Source: an uncultured Anaerocolumna sp. (lineage in GTDB: Bacteria > Bacillota > Clostridia > Lachnospirales > Lachnospiraceae). From it: a DNA stretch of 15,218 bases. Shown here piece by piece: positions 7,732 through 14,600 of the stretch (the stretch's first letter is position 1; every line of letters begins with the position of its first letter). Under the pieces are notes generated by a model that saw only the letters and a program-made list of their open reading frames with translations, did not search any database and had not been told where the DNA came from. The stretch covers positions 1-15,218 of the forward strand of contig CALDJN010000059.1 in assembly GCA_937901695.1 (NCBI GenBank), given 5' to 3'. Position numbers and translations under genes: made by a program.

Positions 7732-9642
7732 CTATAATATGTCAATTAATCTATCTCCGTTGTTAACATTTTTGCCAGTCTCAGCAATTACATCTGTATA
7801 GTCATCTGCGTTGGTTATAATTACTGGAGATATTAATGAGTAACCTTCTTTTTTAATTGCTTCCATATCAAACTCTAATAGAAGCTGTCCTTTCTTTATG
7901 CTTTCTTCTTGTTTTACTTTTGCTGTAAAATACTTTCCTTCTAAATTAACAGTATCAATTCCAACATGAATTAAGATTTCTGCTCCCTTGTCAGAGGCAA
8001 TTCCAATGGCATGATTCGTTGGGAAGAAACTGATAATCTTGCCATCACATGGCGCAAATACTTTTCCTTCTGATGGTAAGATTGCTACACCTTGCCCTAA
8101 TGCCCCGCTTGAAAATGCTTCGTCGGTTATTTCGCTTAATTCGTTTACTTCACCTTTCATCGGGCTTACTATTGTATCAATGATTCCTTTAGAAGCTCGG
8201 TTCGCTGTGCTATTATTCTCAATTTTTGCTGGTTCATCATCTTTATAAGTAATCATAGTTGCCACAAATGCGATGATCATTGCTACTGCAATTCCAATCA
8301 ATACCCATATAAGGCTGGAAGCATCTTTCGTTTTAGGATTGATGTAACATGGAAAGCCAAATATACCCATTCCTCCTATTGTATAGGAAGTAACTCTTGC
8401 TGCACCGATAATTGCACCACCAATAGAAGCTGCGATACATGAGATAATGAACGGTTTCTTCTTAGGAAGTGTAATTCCGTAAATTGCAGGCTCTGTAACT
8501 CCAAATATACCTGAAATAAATGCTGGTATTGAAAGTGATTTTAGTTTCTTATCTTTTGTCTTAATTAAAATTGCAAGCACAACTGCTGTTTGAGCAAAGG
8601 ATGCTGCAAAAAATGGTTGAAGAACATTATCATAACCAAGCGTTGTTAAATTTATCACCATAATTGGTATTAACCCCCAATGTAGCCCAAACATAACAAA
8701 TACCTGCCATAATGCACCTACGAATGCGCCTTCAATAAGAGGACTTAAATTATAAAGGAATGCTGTTACCTGCCCTACGATTGCAGATGCCCAATTAGAA
8801 ATTGGTCCAATTACAATAAAAGTCAATGGTACTGCTATCATCAATGTAAACATAGGAACTAAGAAGGTTTTTACTACATCTGGTATCACCTTTTTAAAGA
8901 ACTTCTCAAACTTGGATGCTACCCATATTGCTATGATAATAGGAATAACCGTTGAACCGTAGCCACCAGCTGGTAAAAGCACTGGAATTCCTAAGAATTT
9001 AGTAAAGATTGTAGATTCAAACATACTTCCGGCAAATAACGTTCCCAAAGTCTCTCCACCTGTTAAAGATACAATCTTTGGATAAACCAATGCAAATGCA
9101 ATTGCCATACCTGTAAACTGATTCAAATTAAACTTCTTTGATGCGGTAAATGCTAATACAATGGGTAAGAAATAAAAGAACCCATCCCCTACAGCATTTA
9201 AAATTTGATAAGTTCCAGATGCTTCCGTTAATATTCCAAAGAATAATAGTAATGCAAGAACACCCTTTATCATACCAGTTGCACATAATACACCAAGGGT
9301 AGGAGCAAAAACTCCTGATATCATATCAATAAATGCAGCACCCATACTCATTTTTTTCTTTGGAGCATCTTCAGTTTCTTCAGCCTTTGCTCCAAATCCA
9401 CCAATCTCATTGACAGCTGCGAATACATCTGGTACATGATTTCCGATTACTACCTGATATTGACCACCGCTTTTCATAACGGTTACAATACCATCGGTTG
9501 CTTTTAGTACATCCGTGTTTGCTTTACTCTCATCTTTTAATTTAAAACGCAGCCTAGTCACACAATGTGTTAAGCTAATAACATTGGATTTTCCACCAAC
9601 GTTTTGAATAATAATTCTTGCTAATCCATCATATTTGTTCAT
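7732..9642 (-). CDS. bglP: beta-glucoside PTS permease, EIIBCA (BglP type)
   Basis: Membrane permease that imports and phosphorylates beta-glucosides using phosphate from HPr. At 636 aa it has domain order B-C-A. The IIB domain is at residues about 1-85 with the phosphorylated cysteine in HCVTRLRF (C27). The IIC domain, about 100-470, has many hydrophobic segments and the GVTEPAIYG motif. A linker is followed by IIA at about 490-636, with HAIGI (H544) and ILIHVG (H559); the 15-residue spacing matches H75 and H90 of EIIA-Glc, so H559 is the likely phosphorylation site. The chosen start at 9642 has GGAGG six bases upstream; an in-frame ATG at 9660 has no ribosome site. The gene follows a RAT/terminator and precedes the GH1 gene by 12 bp. 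The symbol is by family resemblance; the transported sugar is inferred. Confidence 0.94.
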   Translation of the reverse strand: MNKYDGLARIIIQNVGGKSNVISLTHCVTRLRFKLKDESKANTDVLKATDGIVTVMKSGGQYQVVIGNHVPDVFAAVNEIGGFGAKAEETEDAPKKKMSMGAAFIDMISGVFAPTLGVLCATGMIKGVLALLLFFGILTEASGTYQILNAVGDGFFYFLPIVLAFTASKKFNLNQFTGMAIAFALVYPKIVSLTGGETLGTLFAGSMFESTIFTKFLGIPVLLPAGGYGSTVIPIIIAIWVASKFEKFFKKVIPDVVKTFLVPMFTLMIAVPLTFIVIGPISNWASAIVGQVTAFLYNLSPLIEGAFVGALWQVFVMFGLHWGLIPIMVINLTTLGYDNVLQPFFAASFAQTAVVLAILIKTKDKKLKSLSIPAFISGIFGVTEPAIYGITLPKKKPFIISCIAASIGGAIIGAARVTSYTIGGMGIFGFPCYINPKTKDASSLIWVLIGIAVAMIIAFVATMITYKDDEPAKIENNSTANRASKGIIDTIVSPMKGEVNELSEITDEAFSSGALGQGVAILPSEGKVFAPCDGKIISFFPTNHAIGIASDKGAEILIHVGIDTVNLEGKYFTAKVKQEESIKKGQLLLEFDMEAIKKEGYSLISPVIITNADDYTDVIAETGKNVNNGDRLIDIL

Positions 9643-9740
9643 AACAATCCTCCACTCCATTTCGTTAAAAATTAATATATTTAACTCTTTTTTATCTAAA
9701 CACCTTACAGTAAAAGGGTAATTACTAAAGGCAAGAAAAT

Positions 9741-9796
9741 AAAAAAGCCCAAATCAGAAATTCAAGTATACGCGTCTACTTGAATTCCAATTTGGG
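9741..9796 (-). terminator. leader terminator before PTS gene, antitermination target
   Basis: On the minus strand the hairpin pairs the arm at 9796-9790 (CCCAAAT) with that at 9754-9748 (ATTTGGG), and the 10-bp inner arm at 9786-9777 with 9768-9759, leaving an 8-nt loop. Six T follow (9746-9741). The 5' arm shares bases 9795-9796 with the end of the RAT, so the two structures exclude one another. Confidence 0.93.
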
Positions 9797-9823
9797 TTTT
9801 GCCTTCGTTAAAAGTAACAATCC
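9795..9823 (-). promoter_or_regulatory. RAT (ribonucleic antiterminator) upstream of PTS gene
   Basis: The minus strand reads GGATTGTTACT, a central loop, then AGGCAAAACC, a 29-nt match to the RAT hairpin bound by BglG/LicT-type proteins. It lies between the licT stop and the PTS gene and overlaps the following terminator. Bound regulator should hold the RAT and let transcription continue into the PTS and glucosidase genes. Confidence 0.95.
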
Positions 9824-9840
9824 GCAAACTGTAATTGCAT

Positions 9841-10680
9841 TTATTCTTCTTTTGAAGTTGTAATTCTTTTAATATGTACTGTTAAATATGTCATTTCGTC
9901 ATCACTTATAGTCGTCTGATATTCTTTTTCTATGTACTTCTTTATCTTATCAGCACAATGATATGCATTCGGATATTGTTTTTTAATGATATCATTCAAT
10001 TCCTTTTCATTGGAATCAATGCCTTTTTGCGTTACTATTCTTTGTGTAAAAAACTTAAGATGAGTAATAAAACGCTCATAATTCAAAGATGCTTCATCTA
10101 ATTCCATATTATAGTGATACTTTACAATCTTTACAATACTTTGAATCATCTTTGCTGCATTAATGGTTTCTGGCATCTCCACTCCAAGTTCTGCATTGAT
10201 AAAATGAAGTGCAATAGAAGCGGCTTCGTCATCTGATAATTCAATGGAAAGCTCATTGTTTAAGAAATTAACGGCATTCTTTCCTGCCATAAATTCTTTT
10301 GGATAAAATCTTTTAATATCCATAAGGAGTGGATTACTGAATTCAATGTTTTGATGATATCGATCAATGGCAAAATTAATATGATCAATCAAAGTAATAT
10401 ATATACCACGCTGCATCTTATTCGTGATAATCTTCTCTGCATCATTAATAATCCGATTCGCCAGCTGCACACGTTCCAAAGGTACATCTGTTAATACATC
10501 TTGGAGTCTTTTTGTCTCATCATCACTATCCATGCGGAATATTTTTTGTACTTTTGTTACATCAACAGGCTGCCCTACTGCAGCTCCAAAGCCCAGTCCC
10601 CGACCCATTACGATAACTTCCCGATTCTTATCATCAAAAGCGCTTACTATGTTATTGTTAATTAATTTAATAATCTCCAT
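9841..10680 (-). CDS. licT: BglG/LicT family transcription antiterminator
   Basis: RNA-binding regulator that prevents intrinsic termination at RAT sites when beta-glucosides are present. The 279 residues are divided into an N-terminal CAT RNA-binding domain (about 1-56, beginning MEIIKLINNNIVSAFD), PRD1 (about 66-170) and PRD2 (about 172-275). The four PTS-phosphorylated histidines are all present, at H100 (LIDHINFA), H159 (IALHFINA), H207 (FITHLKF) and H269 (LTVHIKR); these numbers equal those of Bacillus subtilis LicT. By analogy, PRD1 is phosphorylated by the cognate EII when no substrate is present (inactive) and PRD2 by HPr under carbon limitation (active). The ribosome site is weak (AGAAAGAG). 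The gene is preceded by its own RAT/terminator, so it should be autoregulated, and is followed by a second one before the PTS gene. Confidence 0.95.
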   Translation of the reverse strand: MEIIKLINNNIVSAFDDKNREVIVMGRGLGFGAAVGQPVDVTKVQKIFRMDSDDETKRLQDVLTDVPLERVQLANRIINDAEKIITNKMQRGIYITLIDHINFAIDRYHQNIEFSNPLLMDIKRFYPKEFMAGKNAVNFLNNELSIELSDDEAASIALHFINAELGVEMPETINAAKMIQSIVKIVKYHYNMELDEASLNYERFITHLKFFTQRIVTQKGIDSNEKELNDIIKKQYPNAYHCADKIKKYIEKEYQTTISDDEMTYLTVHIKRITTSKEE

Positions 10681-10710
10681 ATTTTTTTACTCTTTCTATT
10701 ATTATTTTAG

Positions 10711-10768
10711 TAAAAAAATAAACCATACTTCAAAAATGCATTCGCCTGCATCGATTTAAAGTTGGTTT
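10711..10768 (-). terminator. leader terminator before licT, antitermination target
   Basis: On the minus strand AAACC (10768-10764), AACTT (10763-10759) and ATGCA (10751-10747) pair with TGCAT (10740-10736), AAGT plus T (10730-10725, one bulge) and GGTTT (10724-10720), followed by seven T (10718-10712). The AAACC of the 5' arm is also the end of the RAT, so the structures are mutually exclusive. Confidence 0.9.
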
Positions 10769-10792
10769 AGCCTGCCTTACCAGTAACAATCC
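10764..10792 (-). promoter_or_regulatory. RAT (ribonucleic antiterminator) upstream of licT
   Basis: The minus strand begins GGATTGTTACTGG and ends GGCAGGCTAAACC, 29 nt matching the LicT/BglG recognition hairpin. Compared with the second RAT in the window, both conserved flanks (GGATTGTTACT, AGGC-AAACC) are kept while the central loop differs. It starts about 25 bases after the -10 box, and so should be near the 5' end of the transcript. Confidence 0.95.
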
Positions 10793-10816
10793 AAGTTAAT
10801 ATGATATCTATACAAT

Positions 10817-10845
10817 ATATTACCATAAATGATTATTCCCGTCAA
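10817..10845 (-). promoter_or_regulatory. sigma-A-type promoter of the licT-PTS-glucosidase operon
   Basis: Minus-strand TTGACG (10845-10840), a 17-base spacer, then TAATAT (10822-10817). Five of six -35 bases and five of six -10 bases match consensus. It is immediately upstream of the first RAT, the expected place for the operon promoter. No convincing CcpA cre site was seen nearby. Confidence 0.8.
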
Positions 10846-10943
10846 ATAAATTTTAACTATTTGATAATATTGCTTAATATTATGCTTTATTTTTAGGCAA
10901 TTTCACCAAATTAAAATTCCATATATTAATGGATCTGTAAATT

Positions 10944-10967
10944 GTCTGTATCCAGGACGATACAGGC
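10944..10967 (+). other. stem-loop upstream of small ORF
   Basis: gtctgtatc (10944-10952) pairs with gatacaggc (10959-10967), nine base pairs including one G-T pair, with a 6-nt loop. The hairpin is followed at once by AAAGGAG, the putative ribosome site of a 24-codon ORF. It may be regulatory or stabilise an mRNA end; no T-run follows. Confidence 0.45.
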
Positions 10968-10982
10968 AAAGGAGTTCAGGAG

Positions 10983-11057
10983 ATGACGGATATATTTTCC
11001 TGCGTTCTAAACCTGATAGCGAAGTATGTTTTTAGTGGCATACACAAAGTCCGCTAA
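10983..11057 (+). CDS. possible 24-aa hydrophobic peptide
   Basis: A short ORF reads MTDIFSCVLNLIAKYVFSGI plus HKVR, then TAA. AAAGGAG lies eight bases before the ATG, a good ribosome site, and a stem-loop lies just upstream. The peptide has an acidic start, a hydrophobic core of about 17 residues and a basic tail, which would fit a small membrane or amphipathic peptide, for example a type I toxin-like product. I do not recognise the family. It is divergent from licT and about 310 bases before the aminotransferase gene. It could instead be a degraded fragment of a longer gene, as this intergenic region otherwise seems non-coding. Confidence 0.35.
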   Translation: MTDIFSCVLNLIAKYVFSGIHKVR

Positions 11058-11165
11058 AACTAATATAAAATAAATCTCAACTTTTTGGAATAAAAAATCC
11101 AAGGGAATATTTTGCACCTTTTTAGGATAAAAACAAAATGAAATCAATAAAAATGACATCCTGCG

Positions 11166-11193
11166 TTACTTCAAACATAAATGTTTGAAGTAA
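11166..11193. repeat. 28-bp near-perfect palindrome
   Basis: ttacttcaaaca (11166-11177) and tgtttgaagtaa (11182-11193) are perfectly complementary, separated by taaa. It lies in the divergent region between the sugar operon and the aminotransferase gene, about 60 bases upstream of a possible promoter for the latter. There is no adjacent T-run, so a dimeric repressor operator is as likely as an RNA hairpin. The cognate protein is unknown. The rest of 11058-11230 is AT-rich and shows no gene. Confidence 0.7.
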
Positions 11194-11232
11194 TGGCTTC
11201 ATGAAACAACCCTATAAATCTTGCACTTTATA

Positions 11233-11259
11233 TTGTAAGATTTGCAAATACGGTATAAT
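11233..11259 (+). promoter_or_regulatory. weak candidate promoter of the aminotransferase gene
   Basis: A perfect TATAAT (11254-11259) is preceded at 15 bases by TTGTAA (11233-11238), a short spacer. The leader of about 100 nt also contains a small inverted repeat, gtcaag (11304-11309) with cttgac (11323-11328). I saw no T-box signature (no AGGGTGG) and no recognisable riboswitch. Confidence 0.4.
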
Positions 11260-11368
11260 ATATATAAAAGCAAATATTAAAATAATGATTAGAGAGCCAA
11301 AAGGTCAAGGTTAGGTAAGCCTCTTGACAACTCAAAATTCATTTTAAATACAGAAAGGACTTGATCAA

Positions 11369-12466
11369 TTGATTAAACCACAAGAACATTTTCATGGAAG
11401 TGATTTAGAGAAAATAGAAGCTATTTACGGCATTAAGAAAGAGGATATTACAAGCTTTTCTGCAAATGTGAATCCCCTCGGTATTTCACCAAAACTTCGT
11501 GTTACCTTAGCTGATAGAATAGATGCTATTACCGGATATCCAGACAGAGAATATACGGCACTTAGAAAGTCCATTGCAGATTATATTCATGCAGATATGA
11601 ACCATATTGTAGTTGGTAATGGTTCCACCGAATTAATTTCTTTGTTTATTCAGATTACCCATCCAAAGAAGGCATTTATTATTGGACCAACTTATTCCGA
11701 ATATGAACGTGAAATTACATTAGGGGGAGGCAGCTCTCACTATTATCGTTTAGAAGAGGAAACAGACTTTAAACTTGATGTAAAAGCTCTGGAGAAGGAA
11801 CTATCTGCGGATTTTGACTTACTGGTTATCTGCAATCCAAACAATCCTACTTCTTCCGCTATTCCAGCATCAGATATGCGAAAGATTCTTGATATATGTA
11901 AGCAAAAGCATATATATTGTATGGTTGATGAAACCTATGTAGAGTTTGTTGATGATATAAGCCAGATAACTTCTGTTTCATTAGCAGAATATTATAATAA
12001 TATTATCATTTTACGTGGCATATCCAAGTTCTTTGCAGCTCCGGGCTTGCGTTTAGGCTATGCAATTTGCGGTAATGTGGATTTACTCAGGGAAGTAAAT
12101 AAGAAGAAAAATCCTTGGACTATTAATACCCTTGCTGCCATTGCTGGGGAGATAATGTTTAATGATAAGGAATATATAGACAAAACCAGAGAATTAATTC
12201 GTTCAGAAAGAAACCGAATATTTCAAGTGTTAAAAGAGTGTAAGAATGTGAAAGTATATCCTCCTACAGCTAACTTTGTACTGGTTAAGATATTAAAGGA
12301 AAGCGTTACTGCAGCAGATTTATTCGATGCTGCCATTCGTAAAGGTTTCATGATAAGGGACTGTTCTACCTTTCCATTCTTAGATCAGAAATTCATAAGG
12401 TTTTGTTTTATGAAACCTGAAAAGAACACAGAACTATTAGAGTTGTTATTAGATTATTTAAAGTAA
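11369..12466 (+). CDS. PLP-dependent aminotransferase-fold enzyme, HisC/CobD type
   Basis: Fold type I PLP enzyme of 365 aa, related to histidinol-phosphate aminotransferase and to CobD threonine-phosphate decarboxylase. The N-terminus (HFHGSDLEKIEAIYGI, then SFSANVNPLG, residues 29-38) has the HGG-like start and SANxNPLG motif common in CobD-like proteins. Further landmarks are GYPDREYTALR (57-66), GNGSTELI (83-90), CNPNNPTS (155-162), DETYVEF (187-193), and the PLP lysine in RGISKFFAAPGLRLGY (K220, with R228). No cobalamin or histidine biosynthesis gene is nearby, so the reaction cannot be decided from context. The start is TTG at 11369 with AAAGGA nine bases upstream; there is no ATG that keeps the N-terminal motif. 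It appears to be monocistronic and converges with the decarboxylase gene. Confidence 0.9.
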   Translation: MIKPQEHFHGSDLEKIEAIYGIKKEDITSFSANVNPLGISPKLRVTLADRIDAITGYPDREYTALRKSIADYIHADMNHIVVGNGSTELISLFIQITHPKKAFIIGPTYSEYEREITLGGGSSHYYRLEEETDFKLDVKALEKELSADFDLLVICNPNNPTSSAIPASDMRKILDICKQKHIYCMVDETYVEFVDDISQITSVSLAEYYNNIIILRGISKFFAAPGLRLGYAICGNVDLLREVNKKKNPWTINTLAAIAGEIMFNDKEYIDKTRELIRSERNRIFQVLKECKNVKVYPPTANFVLVKILKESVTAADLFDAAIRKGFMIRDCSTFPFLDQKFIRFCFMKPEKNTELLELLLDYLK

Positions 12467-12490
12467 AAGCAGATTATAAATACTCCTCCC

Positions 12491-12565
12491 TATAGTATAC
12501 AATGCCAAAGGGGGCTGTTGCAGAACTGTATAGTATACAATGCCAAAGGGGCTGTTGCAGAACTG
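12491..12565. repeat. 38-bp tandem duplication
   Basis: Two adjacent copies begin tatagtatacaatgccaaag and end gctgttgcagaactg: 12491-12528 and 12529-12565. They differ only by one G in a G-run. The duplication is joined directly to the 63-bp repeat array. Confidence 0.95.
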
Positions 12566-12805
12566 TCATTCTGAGAGCATAATTCAGCTTTGCTGAATTT
12601 AAAGCTCGAAGAATCCCCTTGTAAGCTGTCATTCTGAGGGCAAATCCAGCGAAGCTGGATTATAAGCTCGAAGAATCCCCCTTGTAAGCTGTCATTCTGA
12701 GGGCAAATCCAGCAAAGCTGGATTATAAGCTCGAAGAATCCCCCTTGTAAGCTGTCATTCTGAGGGCAAATCCAGCAAAGCTGGATTATAAGCTCGAAGA
12801 ATCCC
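12564..12805. repeat. 63-bp hairpin repeat, four direct copies
   Basis: Units start at 12564, 12627, 12690 and 12753 with tgtcattctgag; the first three are exactly 63 bp and the fourth lacks the last ten bases. Each contains an inner 8-bp stem and an outer stem (attct-gag with ctc-ga-agaat). The inner stem is aattcagc/gctgaatt in unit 1 but aatccagc/gctggatt in units 2-4, so the bases change in a paired way. The tgtcattctgag...gaagaatc signature resembles an intergenic repeat I have seen in many bacterial genomes. Because 63 is divisible by three, an open frame runs through on the minus strand, but this is not evidence of a gene. The array lies between convergent genes and may act in termination. 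Confidence 0.95.
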
Positions 12806-12817
12806 ATTTTAGAGAGA

Positions 12818-12865
12818 GATTCTTCAAGCATAATTCAGCAAGCTGAATTTGCTCTCAGAATGACA
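12818..12865. repeat. inverted fifth copy of the hairpin repeat
   Basis: Read on the minus strand this segment starts tgtcattctgagagcaaatt and ends gcttgaagaatc, the same unit in opposite orientation, with inner stem aattcagc/gctgaatt. It closes the array, so the whole of 12564-12865 has inverted-repeat character. About 45 bp of unremarkable sequence follow before the decarboxylase stop codon. Confidence 0.92.
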
Positions 12866-12909
12866 AATAGTACCTTACCTTTGCTTACAAAGTGAGAATT
12901 GCAAAGCTT

Positions 12910-14346
12910 TTAACTGATTGCCCTTAAAGGCAGGTAAAACTCTTGGGCATATTCATTGAGAAGTCGGACTGTATTTCTTATATCACTTTCCGTTGTATCC
13001 GGATGAATTGCACAAATTCGTAAAACCTTTTTGCCATTTAGTTCTGTAGTAAAGACACCAGCATAACCATTATCAATAATTGCCTTAGAGATTTTCTGAT
13101 TTAGTTCATCCGCCTGTTCTTCTGTTATGCCAGAAGGAGCAAAACGGAAATTCACAATGGCAAGTTGCGCATGGGAAATAATTTCCCAATCTCTTTTCTT
13201 TTTTAATTCATCCTCTGCCCATTCTGCAAGCTGGAATCCATGCTCTATAGCCGCACCCATAGCATCTGATCCCATTACCTGAAGGGTAAACCATAATTTC
13301 AATCCACGGGCAGGACGGGTCAGTTCCATTCCCATATCCCCATAGTTTATCTGATCTTCCTTTGCTTCCAGATCCTTAAGGTATTCCGGATGGGTATTAA
13401 AGGTATTAAATAGATTTGCTTTGTTCTTTACCAGAACCATACTGCAGCCATAAGTCTGAAACAGCCACTTATGGGCGTCCCAACTAATACTATCTGCTGC
13501 TTCAATTCCTTTAAGCAGATATTTATATTTCTTCGTCAATAATACTGAGGCTCCATATGCACCATCCACATGCATCCATATACCGTAGTTTTGACACAAA
13601 GAAGCGATTTCTGGCAGTGGATCGACACTGCCGGTATTGGTAGTGCCAGCACTTGCAATTACAACAAATGGAATCAGCCCATCTGCTATATCCGCTTTTA
13701 TGGCATTTTTTAATTGTTCTACATCCATTCGGAAACAACCGTCGGTGGGTATTTTTCTGATTCTGGTATTGGGAATTCCAATAATCCGTAAACCTTTTTC
13801 CACAGAGCTGTGAGTCTGATCCGATACGTAAGCTACACCTAAATGCCGTGTTTCCTCTTTTAATATAGTATCACGAGCGGCAGTCAATGCCGTCATATTT
13901 GCCATAGAACCACCGGACACAAACAATCCGCCGGACTTTTCTGTATAGCCTGCCTGTTCGCAAAGCCAGCCAATCAATTCCTGTTCAATACAGCTTGCTG
14001 CAGAGCTAGTCGCCCAGCTTCCAGCATGGATATTATAGGCTGCCGTCATAATATCTCCAAGCCAGGATAACATGGACACAGGTCCTGGAACAAATCCAAA
14101 AAATCTTGGATGATTTACCCTTGCCCTGTATTTATAAACATCTTCCATCATCTGGGTTACTGCTTTATCTATAGGGCACCCCTTAGCTGGTATGCCAATT
14201 TTCTTCAGCTTGGCAATTTGGTTGTCATCTGCTTCAAGTGTAATCTTATGAGCAGCCAATTCCCCCTTATTGGCACAAAACATCTGCACGAAATCCTCCA
14301 CTGCCCTCTGAATTTGATTGTTAAATCTCATTTCCTGTTTGTTCAT
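12910..14346 (-). CDS. aromatic L-amino acid decarboxylase (tryptophan decarboxylase-like)
   Basis: Group II PLP-dependent decarboxylase of 478 aa that should convert an aromatic amino acid to its amine (tryptamine, phenethylamine or tyramine) plus CO2 in the cytosol. Landmarks in order: NHPRFFGFVPGP (78-89), NIHAG (105-109), LFVSGGSMANMTAL (141-154), DQTHSSVEKGLRIIG (176-190, H179 stacking on PLP), SAGTTNTGSVDP (232-243), HVDGAYGASVLL (259-270, D261 pairing with the pyridine nitrogen), and SWDAHKWLFQTYG (288-300, Schiff-base K293), then MELTRPARGLKLW. From memory these blocks are close to the Ruminococcus gnavus tryptophan decarboxylase, but the stretch after NIHAG (SWATSS) differs from what I recall there, and lies near the substrate pocket, so specificity is open. 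The ribosome site is AAGGTG eight bases before ATG. A divergent LysR gene probably regulates it. No amine transporter is in the window. Confidence 0.93.
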   Translation of the reverse strand: MNKQEMRFNNQIQRAVEDFVQMFCANKGELAAHKITLEADDNQIAKLKKIGIPAKGCPIDKAVTQMMEDVYKYRARVNHPRFFGFVPGPVSMLSWLGDIMTAAYNIHAGSWATSSAASCIEQELIGWLCEQAGYTEKSGGLFVSGGSMANMTALTAARDTILKEETRHLGVAYVSDQTHSSVEKGLRIIGIPNTRIRKIPTDGCFRMDVEQLKNAIKADIADGLIPFVVIASAGTTNTGSVDPLPEIASLCQNYGIWMHVDGAYGASVLLTKKYKYLLKGIEAADSISWDAHKWLFQTYGCSMVLVKNKANLFNTFNTHPEYLKDLEAKEDQINYGDMGMELTRPARGLKLWFTLQVMGSDAMGAAIEHGFQLAEWAEDELKKKRDWEIISHAQLAIVNFRFAPSGITEEQADELNQKISKAIIDNGYAGVFTTELNGKKVLRICAIHPDTTESDIRNTVRLLNEYAQEFYLPLRAIS

Positions 14347-14414
14347 CCTATTGTCACCTTACTTACTTAAAATATTGGAAACGTCCTCGAAAAACTTGAC
14401 TTTTCTTACTACCA

Positions 14415-14443
14415 ATAGTACCATGTAACCATGTATTTGTAAA
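14415..14443 (-). promoter_or_regulatory. candidate promoter of the decarboxylase gene
   Basis: Minus-strand TTTACA (14443-14438), a 17-base spacer, then TACTAT (14420-14415). It lies about 70 bases before the start codon. The spacer holds the direct repeat accatgta accatgta (plus strand), which could be a regulator contact. The rest of 14347-14558 is AT-rich; a LysR promoter on the plus strand may use TTGATA near 14453, but the match is weak. Confidence 0.45.
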
Positions 14444-14558
14444 ATTCATAGATTTGATAATATATATTTAAATTATTAATAGGTATAAGGTTGAGAGAAA
14501 ATATAAAAATAGAAGGAATGCCATAAATCGATTCTTTCAACCTATTTATTTGTGGCAG

Positions 14559-14584
14559 TATCACATCTGCAAGCAGATGTGATA
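14559..14584. promoter_or_regulatory. perfect 26-bp palindrome before the LysR gene
   Basis: tatcacatctgc (14559-14570) and gcagatgtgata (14573-14584) are perfectly complementary with only aa between them. The palindrome ends 16 bases before the chosen LysR start codon. It could be an operator for autoregulation or control of the divergent decarboxylase, or a stem-loop in the LysR mRNA leader next to the ribosome site. It contains no T-rich tail, so termination is unlikely. Confidence 0.75.
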
Positions 14585-14600
14585 TGCAATGGGTGTAAAT

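Noticed and set aside
9643..9660. N-terminal extension of the PTS permease to the ATG at 9660
   Set aside because: The six extra codons contain the GGAGG ribosome site for the ATG at 9642, and no ribosome site precedes 9660.
11260..11368. T-box or riboswitch leader for the aminotransferase gene
   Set aside because: Only a 6-bp inverted repeat is present; no T-box sequence, terminator or recognised aptamer motif was found.
12490..12831. 113-aa minus-strand ORF with repeated ELIIQL-CWICPQNDSLQ blocks
   Set aside because: It is made almost entirely of the 63-bp hairpin repeat; the period is divisible by three so the frame stays open by chance. No ribosome site or family match was seen.
12491..12865. 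CRISPR array
   Set aside because: The units are contiguous and nearly identical throughout, with no unique spacers, and no cas genes are present.
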